Under the pieces are notes generated by a model that was not told the origin of the DNA, searched no databases, and saw nothing but the letters and a program-made list of their open reading frames with translations. From assembly GCF_000204055.1 (NCBI RefSeq), contig NW_006768875.1, positions 1 through 64,000 of the forward strand: DNA of 64,000 nt, in the 5' to 3' direction. The translations under genes and the position numbers were made by a program. This document shows, piece by piece, positions 43,318-54,812 of this stretch; position 1 is the stretch's first letter; each line of letters begins with the position of its first letter. The DNA is from Melampsora larici-populina 98AG31. Lineage: Eukaryota; Basidiomycota; Pucciniomycetes; Pucciniales; Melampsoraceae.

Positions 43318-43329
43318 GGTTATGAGCCC
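43318..43329 (+). other. Copia-2 primer-binding site (half-tRNA iMet type)
   Basis: GGTTATGAGCCC immediately follows the 5' LTR. It is complementary to the anticodon arm of initiator tRNA-Met and identical to the Copia-1 site, although the two elements are otherwise different. Confidence 0.8.
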
Positions 43330-43390
43330 TTAAAGACAATCTCGAAATCCTTCTCGATACTCCACCTCCTTTTTCTAATCGACTATTCCC

Positions 43391-46300
43391 ATGGCATCGA
43401 CATCAGCTGGCGACGGTGGTAAAGCTCCTGAACGACCACCACCGCCTCCTTCCACTGGGACGATACCAAAGGAACCATCGACTCCTCCTACTAATTTCGA
43501 CGACTTGTTTTCGGTCAGTTCGAGATGGGGACCGTTGGCATTACCTACGTCATTGGTTGTCGGTCTAACTCTTCTTGAGCCGCCCGGTGATAACTCCAAC
43601 TACAGTAATTGGGAGCTCGCCATGAATGGATTGATTTTAGGAGCTGGAATGGGTCACGTTTTGAATCCTAAGCTACGAGATGTTGAACAACCTAATTTTC
43701 ATTGGATGCAACAGAATAATGTGATTTGTTCTGTTCTGTTACGTCATGCTCATCCTAACAATTATGCAGTTATGCGACCTCATATGGGTAACGCAGCTGC
43801 GATGTGGCAAGCTTTGTCTGATTCCCATAACGATGCTTCAATGGGATCGAAGATGCTCGTTCTGCGACAACTAATTTCTTGTCAGATGGTAGACAATGAC
43901 ATCGACACTCACTTAACCAATGTCGAGAAGCTTGCGACAACCTTAGGACAACTCGTTGCAAATTCCAAACTCAGCATGGACGACATTGTTTGTGCCGCGA
44001 TCAGTGCATTGTTACCGAGTGATTGGAATGCCGCTATCAGCAGTCTGATGAATCAACAATCAGTATCTGCAGCCTCTCTGATCTCATCTTTAAGACAAGA
44101 AGGTATCCGGAGACGTGATCAAGCATCATCTTCTTTGATCTTGTCGGTTACTAGTGATCGTAATGATCGTAACCAAGCTCTACTCCGGCCTGCGCCAGTT
44201 ACTCTACCAAACATAGCGGCACAAGTCCATGTTCAATCTCCTCCTACTACGGGTTTGTCTCGAGGAAAGAAACGATCTAATGTTTCTCGACCTCCATCTA
44301 ACGTTTCTAGCGACGTGACGTGTACTCACTGCAACATGCGAGGGCATGGTTGGCAAACTTGTCACAAACTAGCTAATCAATTTTTTAAACAAATGCTAGA
44401 AAGCCAACCTAACCTATCTGTCCCTCAACATCATCCAGAGGCCAATTTAGTTCAACCGTCTTCTCAATCATCGGGTGAACCTATCCCTTTATCTGCTTGG
44501 AACCCCGCACCTGATACCTTCATCCATCAACCTGAAGGATCAAGTTTCTTAGTAACTATCGATTTGTGTGCTTTATCGACGAATGAAGATAAACGTGTTT
44601 AGATTTTAGACTCTGGATGTACACAAACTTGTATTCCGTCTTTTACTTCTGGGGAATTACTTCTCTCAAAACTTTCATCAATTTCTCACATTCAAAACAT
44701 TCGTGTAGCTAACGGTGTCAGTCTAAAGGTGACTCAACAACAGCTTCTACCACTTCCATGGTCCACTACTGGCTCGGTTTTTGAAGTGATCGAAGTTCCG
44801 GGCCTACAACACAGTCTGTTATCGATTTCACAACTACGATCACTAGGCTACTCAACTGCGTTTTTGCAAGATCGAGTCGAAATCTTATCTTCTGATGGAA
44901 CTGTTGTTGCAAAAGGTTCTTACCGTGGAGGTTTACCGGTTCTAAGTGATGTCAGCAATTTTTGCCTTAATTCAGATTATCAACCTACCCCTAACACTTC
45001 ATTTTATCAATGGCATTGTCTCCTCGGTCATATAGGGGAAGTCGGAACCAAACGAGCTTTATCTCATCTAAATATTTCTGTACCTCTAACAAAGGATGAT
45101 GTTGAAGAAGTTAAAAATTGCATTCATTGTTGTAGAGGAAAACTACACAAGAAAACTTTTCGTTCCAGATTGGCCTATCGCTCTAAGACACCTTTTAGTG
45201 TTGTTCACTCTGATGTGGCATTCCTACCTTTAAAATCCAAAGCAGGGTATCCATATTTTGTCTCTTTTATAGATGATTTTTCAAAATTCACTGTTTGTTA
45301 TCCCATGAAGACAAAAGATCAAGTACATCTATATTTCAAGAAATTTGTTAATCTAATTAAAACCAAATTTAATTTATCTGTTCTCTGTTTACGTTCTGAT
45401 AACGGTTCTGAGTATGTCAATAAAAACATGAACGATTTTTGTCTTCAAGAAGGGATTACGTCTTTGTGTGGAGCCCCTTACACTCCGGAGTCAAATGGTG
45501 TTGCTGAGCGTTGGAACCGTACCGCTGCTGAAAGATTATGTACTTTATTTTCTTCATCAGGAGTACCTTTATTTTTTTGGCCTGAATGTCTACAACAAAT
45601 CGTACTATGTTTTAACAACTTTCCTACTAAGACCAACATCGGTCTATGCTCACCTTTATCAGCTCTAAAACAACCAAGTGATGACATTACTCTCTTTGCT
45701 CTGTTTGGATGTGCGGTCGAATATCTTCTACCTCCAACTCTACGTTCAAAACTGTCACCAGTATCGCAAGAAGCAGTGTTTCTACACTCAGTTCCAGATG
45801 GAAAATATGTTGTAGCATATGACAGAGTTAGACATCTTATTAACACTGCAGACATTATTCGGGTTCCCCAAGTGGGCAGGGAAAAATGATTGGGAGTATG
45901 ATTTGTCATAAAATGGTCTATCACTCCACACCTGAGCCATAACACCCACACTACATATGTGTAGCAGGCTCAGTGAATATGTGGTTATCATGTACATACA
46001 GTTCTGCTCAGTTATCTGCTCATCAGGACAAGTTATTCATATGTAATACATGCTGTAACTTCTTTCAGATTGAAAAAAGCTTCCAAAAGATTGACTACAT
46101 ACACTGACTCAATGTTTTGGTGTGATCTCATCAACTCAACTGCATGTAACACACTTTCTGTTACTAAGACATAGCTTCAACAATATTGCCTGAGCAGCTA
46201 CAGAATTATATGTAGTGAATTTTTGGGAAAAAAATTTCAAAGTCGAAAAAGTTACATGTGGTATAACATGTGATTTATTTATTCTGATGGGCAAAAAACT

Positions 46301-48422
46301 GAGCAGACCTGTATGTACATGATAGACAACTATTGACTTAGCTTGCTGCACATATGTAGTGTGGGTGAAATGGCCCAGGTGTGCAGTATTAGATTCTTTT
46401 ATGAAAAACTGTACTATTAATCATTTTCCTCTGCCAAATTGGGGAAGTTGAATGATGTTTACAGTGATTGTCAAAACTTCATCTTTTAAATTTTTTATTC
46501 ACAAATTTCCTTTTCTCTTAAAACCCAACAAACACCCAACCGAATCTTTATCCTTACCTTGGTCTGACCTACCGGTACTTGAAGAACCAATACAACCTTA
46601 TGGCGTTATTACTCGCTCAAAGACCACTGTAACCTCTCCTTTTCCTTCTTCATCCTCTATTCCATCCATACATCATGATCCTTCAATTGAACTTGAAGAT
46701 TTGTTGCCACCTTCTCCAACAAATCCTACACCCTTACTAGATCCTATTCCACTTCCACCTCCTCCAGTCGTTTTACCTTCAGCACCGATTGCAGTACGAA
46801 GAAGTTCTCGAGTTACACGTCAACCAGAACGTTTCACACCGTCAGCTTTCGTTCTTGACACTTCATCTCCAGAACCAAAATCTTACCGAAAAGCCATGGA
46901 TACTGAAGAATCGTTAGAATGGTCAAAAGCTGCGAAAACTGAAATAGATACTCTTCTCAAACTTGGTACTTGGAAACTGGTACCAAGACCTACCAATCGA
47001 AAGGTGCTAAGGTCAATGTGGGTCTTTAAAAGAAAGTTATTACCCTCAGGAGAAATTGATAAATATAAGGGAAGACTAGTGGTTCTAGGGAATGGACAAG
47101 TTGCTGGTATTGATTTTGGTGATGTTTTCTCACCGGCATCTAGACAGGAATATAATCGAGTTTTGCTTACTGTTGCTGGGGTGAAATCATGGAAAGTCAA
47201 AGGCTATGATATTAAAGCGGCTTTCTTACATGGAAAACGTTTAGAAGAAGAAGTTTTTATGGAGCAGCCCGAAGGTTTTCGTGATAAAAATTTTCCTAAT
47301 TATGTGTGTCAACTAATTTTACCTTTGTATGGGTTACATCAAGCCGCAAGAAATTGGAATGATCAATTCACGGCATCACTGATTGAAATGGGTCTTCGGC
47401 AATCAGCTCACGATCCCACTTTATTTATTAAGCTTGAAAAGAACGTGTTGGTTGGTTTAGTAACTGTACACATAGACGACATTTCGGCAACTGGTGAAGA
47501 TCATTTTCTTCTTTCGCTATCTTCATCACTTCGTTCTTCCTTTCCTATCTTGGCAGAGTCAAATTTGTCGCATCATCTATCCATTTCTATTGAAAGATCT
47601 AAAAATCTACGTTATTTTACTCTTCATCAGAAATCTTACATTGTCAAAATAACAAAACAGTTTTTCTCTAGTGAACCTCAACAAGTTCCAACACCATACG
47701 TAGCAAGCTTTGGGTCTCTAATTCCGGCAGATGATGTTTCCACCTCAAATCCAAACTACGGTTCAATAATTGGAGCTTTATTATGGCTTGCTTAATGCAC
47801 CAGACCCGATATTGCCTTTGCCGTCAATCGACTTTCCCAGTTTTTGAAGAAGAATAATGAAGAACATTGGAAAGCAGTTTTACGAGTACTAGCCTATGTT
47901 TATCATACTCGTCATCTTGATCTCACTTTAGGAGGTTATGACAATCAACTTCAAGGTTTTACGGATTCTGACTGGGCAGAAAATCTACATGATCGTTTGT
48001 CTACTTCTGGTTATTTGTTTAGGTTAGGTGATGGGTTTATTTCATGGAAGTCTAGAAAACAAAAGACCACAGCACTGTCAAGTACAGAAGCAGAATACAT
48101 GGCATTAAGTGACGCGGGGAGAGAGGCCATGTGGTTGAGGCAATTACTTCAAGAAATTCGTTTTATCAATCATGAACCAACAATTATTCATTACGATAAC
48201 ACTGGATCAGCAGCGCTAGCTAACAATCCTGTGCATCATTCTAGAAGCAAACACATAGATTTACGTTATCATTTTATTCGACAATTAATAAAATACAAAA
48301 ACATTGAACTGAAACAAGTTAATACATCTTTTCAATTAGCTGATTTCCTGACTAAAGCTCTTCCTAGACCTGCATTTATTAATCTCAGAAATCAATTGAA
48401 ATTCAATAACTTATTAAAATAA
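43391..48422 (+). pseudogene. Copia-2 gag-pol polyprotein, broken
   Basis: Gag (43391-44602) has the NYSNWELAMNGLILGAGM block and a CX2CX4HX4C knuckle, CTHCNMRGHGWQTC. A TAG at 44600, where Trp is usual, precedes protease ILDSGCTQTC. Integrase follows (WHCLLGHIG, C-x2-C, VHSDVAF, LRSDNGSEY, SNGVAERWN). At 45842-46466 a foldback element interrupts it, and the frame resumes in register (IVKTSSFKFF). RT contains MWVFKRKLLPSGE, YDIKAAFLHGK and VHIDDISATG (active site IDD). A TAA at 47793 precedes CTRPDIAFAV. RNase H has FTDSDWAE, SSTEAEYMAL and SKHIDLRYHFIR. Two stops plus an insertion make it inactive. Confidence 0.9.
45842..46466. mobile_element. CACTG-ended foldback element, copy 2 (inside Copia-2 pol)
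   Basis: The same family as 9456-10285. CACTGCAGACATTATTC at the left and CACTGTAAACATCATTC, inverted, at the right; both continue inwards with matching blocks (CCCACACTACATATGTG, CATGTACATACAG). ATT flanks it at 45839-45841 and 46467-46469, and removing the element plus one ATT restores the Copia-2 frame (RHL-IVKTS). It lacks about 200 bp of internal sequence found in copy 1. Confidence 0.87.
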
Positions 48423-48486
48423 TTTAATTTTTTTATTCTCTTTTTTCTTTCTTAATCTGTTTACGGACTTTTTCAGCATGGGGGGG

Positions 48487-48906
48487 TGTTGGAGTATGTG
48501 TGTTTCAAAAGTCTTGTTTACATAAATGTATTATGTATAAATGTATTTCTCTTCATCATTAAATTACATCATACTTCTCAATGTGGAATGTTACGTCACT
48601 GAATCAATGATGTCATTTAATCAAGAAATTCTTTTTGTTTTCATATATAACCTGATGCTCAAATCACAGTCTGATGTTTCTCTTTTTCTTTTCTCATCTG
48701 ACTGTATCTTAAACAAAATCTTTCTATAAGATTCTTTGTGTTTCTCTTTTACTTATATAAAGATTTGTGTTTTTGGTTTTGATTCAGGTAATGAAAATTC
48801 AATGTTGATCTGACTGTATCTTAAACAAAATCTTTCTATAAGATTCTTTGTGTTTCTCTTTTACTTATATAAAGATTTGTGTTTTTGGTTTTGATTCAGA
48901 CCAACA
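48487..48906 (+). repeat. Copia-2 3' LTR (420 bp, with internal duplication)
   Basis: Starts TGTTGGAGTATG, ends ACCAACA. A tract of about 95 bp (ATCTGACTGTATCTTAAAC...TTTTGATTCAG) occurs twice, separated by GTAATGAAAATTCAATG, while the 5' LTR has it once. Confidence 0.9.
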
Positions 48907-48911
48907 ATCTG

Positions 48912-50015
48912 TGCCTCTCTTAGCCTTGGATTGTCTCCTCTCCACTTGGTTCCTGGGATCTTCCAAGTTCAGATATAGCTCTTCCAGCCTCAATCACAAA
49001 TGGATCCTGTTTGTACATCAGATTTAAGGACATATATTGTAAGACCTGTGGTCATTACACAACCTCTAATACATACATCTAAATATTACTACTTAGTCTT
49101 AAGCTCAGATTCATTTATAGTTGTTTTCTTTCTCAGTCAATGACTGGTTCCTTAGAGATATCGGGACTGATCTCCTGCCCCCTATCCTTTGGAACCAGAC
49201 GAGTTCTTGTTGGTATTGGAAATAACAGATTGGATCTCTTGGGTTCTAGAAACCTTTTGCTGTGCCTCACAGTGTCCTGTCCAAAGTATCCCAGTGAAGG
49301 CTATTCGAGCCTTACATATATAACTATGCCTACCTCAAATCTCTTCAGCGGAATCTCCCTCTTGGGTGGTTGTTAATCAAATTCTTCCTCCTAACATTTG
49401 TTGGTCAGATTTAGCTCTGCCTGTCTCAGCTATGCCATGTCACCTTGGTTTTCCCAGAGGACCAGGCTATAGCTCCTTTCTGCAGCAGCCCTTTTGCTGG
49501 CTCCTTATAATGTATTGGAGTATGCTGATGATAGGAGAATTAAGTAACTGGGTCCAGGATATAGCTCCTTTCTGACTCAGCTTTGGTGGATCCATATAAT
49601 GGATTGGATCTACAAAAAAGGGATTGATGATGGGAGAAGATGAACTGGATATAAAGGAAGGTGGTATTTGCTTTGGATGTAGAAATGGGCTGTGGAGGGG
49701 AGGAGTGAGTATACCTACCATTTATGTGTAGTATTAGCTTCTTTGGCCTGACAGTGTTCTCCTACCTCAACAGGCCTCTTTCTTCTTTCACCCTTGGTGT
49801 GTCCCTTGGCCCACACTCCCACTCTGTCTGCTATCTTGCCACTAGGTTTTGGTGTCTCTGGTGCTAAGAACTTCCCTTTGCCTCTTTTCATTGGTGGTTC
49901 ATCCCTATTGTGCAAGCGGCTTCTTGTTCTGGGACCCAATGTTCCAACCTTCGGTGCTTCTTCTGCTGATCCTCTCAATTCCTCCAAGTCTTCCTCATAT
50001 GTAGCCATCTCTTGA
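48912..50015 (-). pseudogene. Reverse-strand retroelement-like relic
   Basis: The reverse frame 50008-49715 starts MATYEEDLEELRGSAEE and continues basic and Pro-rich (RTRSRLHNRDEPPMKRG), like the beginning of a Gypsy-type Gag. A second reverse frame (49721-49467) follows in a region with a tandem duplication of about 95 bp (ATAGCTCCTTTCTG...ATGGATTGGA or ATGTATTGGA, 49470-49610). No protease or RT is present. The identity is a guess from composition and setting. Confidence 0.3.
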
Positions 50016-50899
50016 TGTCAAGGTTTCAAAACCCTGCTGTGAAACGTAGTGACCTGTTATTCAGTTTTGAAAGCTTCACTTAAATTGATTTCAAAATGAA
50101 ATCTATGGATATAGCTTTGATATAAGAGCGGGATGAGTTGTGTGCAGGAACTTCTGCTTGAATGTGTTTGGTATCAATGCTAGTGAACAAAAATTAATTT
50201 TCTATTTCATTAGAGGACTCCTCACAACTTGAGACCCTTTGCTATTAGCATAGTCTTCATGCCTGTACAGAACCCTCCATCATGGAATTCATCATCAAGT
50301 TGTGTCTTGGTTGGTGCTCACAAGGAAACTTGACATGTTGAGGCAAGATCAAGAGAACACAACAAACAGTTTGACCCCACACAAAAACGCGCAAAATAAA
50401 GCAAAGACATTTTTTCCTAGATCCCGAAACAGAGTGTAGAACTCTTCACAGTGGTTTGATTGCTAACTCTAGAAGAACACATAAGGATTTGTAGAGAATT
50501 TGAAAGGAAACCACCACAAGAAGGCTAGATGTGGAAAGGCAAAGTTCAAAGACACCAGAGGGTTAAGATCAAATTTCCAAAGACTAGTATGTACTCCATC
50601 CACAATGTGGTTGTAATGTATAAGCCCTACACCAAGTTCAAAACACATCTCAATAATCCAGAGATACAAGGCAAAATATAAGTCACAGGTAGAACAGATC
50701 ATTGCAGTAAGAGTTGAAGAAAACAATGCAACCGATTTTGAGACAAGGGTGAAACTTGAGAACTTGAGGTAGTGGTGGTCAAGGAACAAAAGATATGAGC
50801 CAGCTTCTTGGTGATTTTTTTGTGCTTTCTTCTCTTCCTTCAAACATTTTCACAACTTATCCCATATCAACCCAAGATTTGAAAAACAAAAACCTAGTC
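50016..50899. other. Intergenic sequence with dispersed repeat copy 2
   Basis: 50600-50760 resembles 6985-7130 (shared TCCAGAGATACA, AACAGATCATT, GACAAGGGT). The reverse 124-codon frame at 50469-50843 overlaps it and shows no family, so it is not called. Confidence 0.4.
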
Positions 50900-51358
50900 T
50901 CAAGAAGAGGAACTGTTCCTTTTCCTCTCATTATTGTGACACAACCATGCTCCCAAAAATAAACAACACCCAGCCATACCAGCCCCACAGACTATTCCTG
51001 CTACTTGACCATAAGTCAATGAATGTTCTTCATCATCATTGTTCGGACCACGAGATAATGCATTTTCATCCTCAATAGTCTGTTTGGATGGATCTGGAAT
51101 AGATGTATGATCTTGTAATGCTTTTCTATGCCTCAAGAACGTATTATCGTACTTCTCAAAATGACCTTCATAGTATTGAGGTGTATTCTGTTCATTTATT
51201 GGACCACGCTCCATAGGATTATGTACTGTTGGAGCCGACAAATGAAGGGTAGATGTACCACCTAAGTCGGCATGAACCGGACCACTACTCGGGATGATTC
51301 CTTTGACTAGATTTTCCATACTGAGTAAGTAAAGAAGGAATACGTTCCTGAAATTCAT
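50900..51358 (-). CDS. Putative single-pass membrane protein
   Basis: A 153-residue reverse-strand frame if it starts at the Met at 51358 (MNFRNVFLLYLL), giving an N-terminal signal sequence. The longer frame starts at 51436. Residues ~20-105 are polar, with His/Asn/Ser-rich stretches. A C-terminal transmembrane segment (VAGIVCGAGMAGCCLFLGAWL) is followed by a short basic tail (NNERKRNSSSS). Topology would be type I: secreted side N-terminal, tail in the cytosol. No family is recognised. The signal-plus-anchor layout argues for a real gene; a small surface or secretory-pathway protein is likely. No intron is needed. Confidence 0.55.
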   Translation of the reverse strand: MNFRNVFLLYLLSMENLVKGIIPSSGPVHADLGGTSTLHLSAPTVHNPMERGPINEQNTPQYYEGHFEKYDNTFLRHRKALQDHTSIPDPSKQTIEDENALSRGPNNDDEEHSLTYGQVAGIVCGAGMAGCCLFLGAWLCHNNERKRNSSSS

Positions 51359-51436
51359 CTTGAATACATAGGCTTTTTGTGTAGGCATTTTTGTTGTTAT
51401 TTTGTTGTAAATGTGGTCGATTTGAAAAGGAAGCAA

Positions 51437-52119
51437 GAATCGAATATGCTTGGGTGGCGATTGATCTGACTTCGACGGTGAAAGTTTATTGCCTTGTCCT
51501 GTATTGTGGGTGGCGGTTGTGATGAACTTCTTTTGAATTTCTGTTAGAGGACAGATTTTGATAAGAATGCAAAGAGAAATAGGGTTGTTTTTGCCGGGAT
51601 GGCAACTTGATAGATTTGATGGTTCAACTCTTCAAGTAATAAGAAGCCAAGGGAAAAAGATGTAGATTTTTGTGCTGAGATAGAAAATCGATAGAATTTT
51701 ACAATGGTTCAAGTGATGATGCGTTCAGCAAGACACCTCAGATTTTCTTTTGCAGAGATGAAAGATGAGCGCAAAAATGTAAAGGTCAAGATTGTAGATA
51801 AAGAGCACGAATTATCTATCTGACCAAAAAAATGATAAGGATTTATATCCAAACCTCTTCGATGTGAATCGCAATGAACAAGGATCTCCAATCAGTTCAC
51901 CAAACCAAGTATTGATGCAAATATGTACACATATTTTTATGCAACTTCTTCTATTGTTAGTGTCCGAGGTTTGTGCAGCTCGTCTCTACAGACAATATGG
52001 CTGATGATGCATGGACGATGAAACTGTGCAACATTCAGATCTTTGGGTTTGGTTTGGGTGAGCACAGTCTATGCCACTGCAGCTCACCTGAATAGAAAAT
52101 TTACGCAAGCTGACCAATC
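51437..52119. other. Upstream flank of the membrane-protein gene
   Basis: No gene recognised. The reverse 60-codon frame at 51709-51891 has no support. Confidence 0.4.
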
Positions 52120-52712
52120 TCAAGACAATATTTGGATGATTAACAACTGCACATACGGTGTTAGAGTCAGATTTGTAAATAGAGCGTAAGTGAGCGCAGG
52201 CTCTGCAGCTGCTGAGAGAGACGAGTTAGAAAAGCTGACATCTTTCAAGATAATCTTCAATTTAACTTCACCAAGTCCTTTCAAGCCTACCAAAACAAAA
52301 GATCGTGTATCTAGGTACGAAGGAAACTTGATATGATAAGCACCAGACAGACTCATACGAGATATGGACATGGCATTGTAGTATAGGAGAAGTGTAATTT
52401 GAAGCGAAGTAAGAGAACACGCCTGGCGTACTTTAACCCCAAAGGTCTCAACTTTCAAACCACCAATTATACAAGGAAATCATTTGAACTACCCTTTCCT
52501 ATCTCTTTCTTCACAACTTCAGTACCCATGCGCATCTCGGGCTTCAATGAGCTTCCAGGGAAGTCCCTTGATGTTTTTTGAATTGACAAAATACTGATGA
52601 TTGATGAACTAGGATCATTCAACACATTGGTTTCAAAGCTACCAAAGCCAAGATCCATTTTCTTCTTCCAAGAGATAATTGTCACAGAATACCAATTGAT
52701 ATAGTGAAGCAT
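52120..52712 (-). pseudogene. Unidentified reverse-strand gene or gene fragment
   Basis: Two reverse frames look coding. 52712-52467 contains MDLGFGSFETNVLNDPSSS, then KTSRDFPGSSLKPEMRMG. 52458-52120 contains YHIKFPSYLDTRSFVLVGLK and SLSAAAEPALTYALFTNLTL. They may be two exons of one gene (possible donor GTATAA near 52467), or a broken gene. I do not recognise the family. The second part has the beta-strand-like alternation of an extracellular or membrane-associated domain. Confidence 0.35.
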
Positions 52713-54093
52713 CAGAAAGATTTAAATTACTTTCAAACCATTAAAGATGAGAAATATCCATTACTCATCTTACACTAGAATTCATGAGTTCAAATTGATG
52801 TGAATCAATCAACTTTACTATTACTCTTGATCAACTTATTCAAGATTTCATAAAACACTTGGTTTCCTGACATATATACCGAAAACTTCAAATCATGATT
52901 GATAGGGCCCAGAATCAGAGACGCAAAATCTCAAATCACATATCAGATCATATAAATAGATTCAGTGTTGAGAACTCGAGGTCAAACAAGGTAAGACACA
53001 ACAGGTTTGATTACCAGATCTTGGTTTTTGACAATGATTCAACACTTGAGGTTTTGAAGTCTTTAATCTTTGATAGAAACCAATTGAAAAAAAATAAAAA
53101 AGATACTGTGATTGGTGTACAACACAAATCAAACTGAAAACTCTTTACTAAAATCTGAAAAAAGTTTAACAATGATAAAGAAAGTCAAGTGGATTGAAGA
53201 TTTGAAAACTGATAAGTAAGAAAAGTAAAAAGAACTGTGATCTTATCAAACCCCAACAAATGATTTTTTTGATTCATCCAATTCAAAATTCTTGATAAAC
53301 AAAGACTTCACAGGTCGTTTTAATAAAGTTCGTTTGTTGATTTAAGGTAAGCAGGAACTCTAGGAACCGTTTGAGTGGTATATTTAGGTACTTCTCTTTT
53401 TCCTAACTCGTTCTAATCACCAGCATGACCCATCAAACCAATTCATCAGTTTCGTTCGTACTAAGAAAAATTCAAGACAAACTTCCGATTAGGTTTACTT
53501 ACTTGTTGAGGAATCATTTTTGATCTATTGTTTTCATCATAAATCAAAGGGTAAAGAGGCATTCATGGATCAGGTTTCAGTTTCTTTAAGAAATCCTCTT
53601 GAAGCGTAAATCACCTTTCTTGAAAGTTCATAGGTGATGATCTCACTTTATGATCCATGACGATCAACAAAGCTATCATATCATGATCGATCATCATTTC
53701 AGAGGAATGTTCATAAAACTTAGTTTAGTCATAATCAACAATTTGAATGGATCGAATCAAGACTGACCTAAAAAGATTCCAGAGAACATGAATGAAATCA
53801 ATGGTTTGATGACCCACATTCTTTACCTTCTAAACCGAAATCTGTTATGTATGTTAACTCGAAGTCCGATGAAGATACCGCTTGGATGAATTTCAGACGG
53901 ATTTGATGATTCTTTGTTGGTTGGTCTGAATGGTCAATTGATAAAGTTGTAAAGTAAGAGAACTGAATTGATCAAAGAAAACAAGAAAAGTTTACAAAAC
54001 TTTGAAAGTGATGAAAGATCTTACATAAATCGGTTTTAAAGAATTCATGATCATCATTTACCCAATCCTTCAATTTATAAACTTCATTTTATA
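52713..54093. other. AT-rich intergenic sequence
   Basis: No gene or transposon ends found. The 80-codon frame at 52895-53137 is basic and Asn-rich with no family. It could contain the promoter of the reverse-strand gene fragment to its left. Confidence 0.4.
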
Positions 54094-54812
54094 TACACTA
54101 CGGTGCAAACTTTAAGGGCAAATATGTGTTCAAAACACCCCCAGTACAGCTATTTCGCAAATTCGTGTCATGATTTCAAAACGAAATCGTTTTTCTTTTT
54201 AGGTTTAAGTTGAATGAGGAACCATACAGTTGTAAATCATCCTTATATGGCTTACCTCAAAGAGCCTTGAAGAGATCACGTGTCAAGATCATGATCACTG
54301 ACTAAGATCAGGATGCCCAAGACCGGGTGGTCATTCCACTGTGCCGAATTGATGACTCGGCATAATGCTCGGCATAATGATGCCCCAACGCTTTTAGGTT
54401 GGCACTGCCACATACTCCATACATAAAAGCACTTGTGTGCTATTGTCTCATCCTTCGCGCCAGCAAAAACCATCCATTCAATGTCATATACAACTGAAGA
54501 GTGAGGGACTTGACCTATCTTACTTTTCGTCTTCAGACCCATCTGATCCTGCCTTTTGCTTCGCTATGTTGCAGACAATATATCGATAGTTTGTTTTCGC
54601 CAATGTGTGACTACCGCGCCCTATCCCATGAGGCGAACATGATCTCTCAGAATGTTGTACCGCATCCGCAGTAAGTCATCACAATTCCAAATCTATATTT
54701 GGTACCCAGATGACTGATTTTGTGCCTGTCCAATAAGGTACAACATCCTCAATGAAGCCTCAATGAAGGCTTTGGAAATTCGAATTTCTTTGGAACTGTA
54801 GGTGACCAATCA

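Larger units (their letters stand above)
43010..48906 (+). mobile_element. Copia-2 LTR retrotransposon
   Basis: The LTRs begin TGTTGGAGTATGTGTG and end TTCAGACCAACA (canonical TG...CA). The target duplication ATCTG is at 43005-43009 and 48907-48911. Internal order: primer site, gag, protease, integrase, RT, RNase H. It is interrupted by a 625-bp foldback element. The purine tract GCATGGGGGG precedes the 3' LTR. Confidence 0.93.

Noticed and set aside
50469..50843. Reverse 124-codon frame with aromatic-rich, membrane-like sequence
   Set aside because: Overlaps a dispersed repeat with no conserved frame in its other copy.
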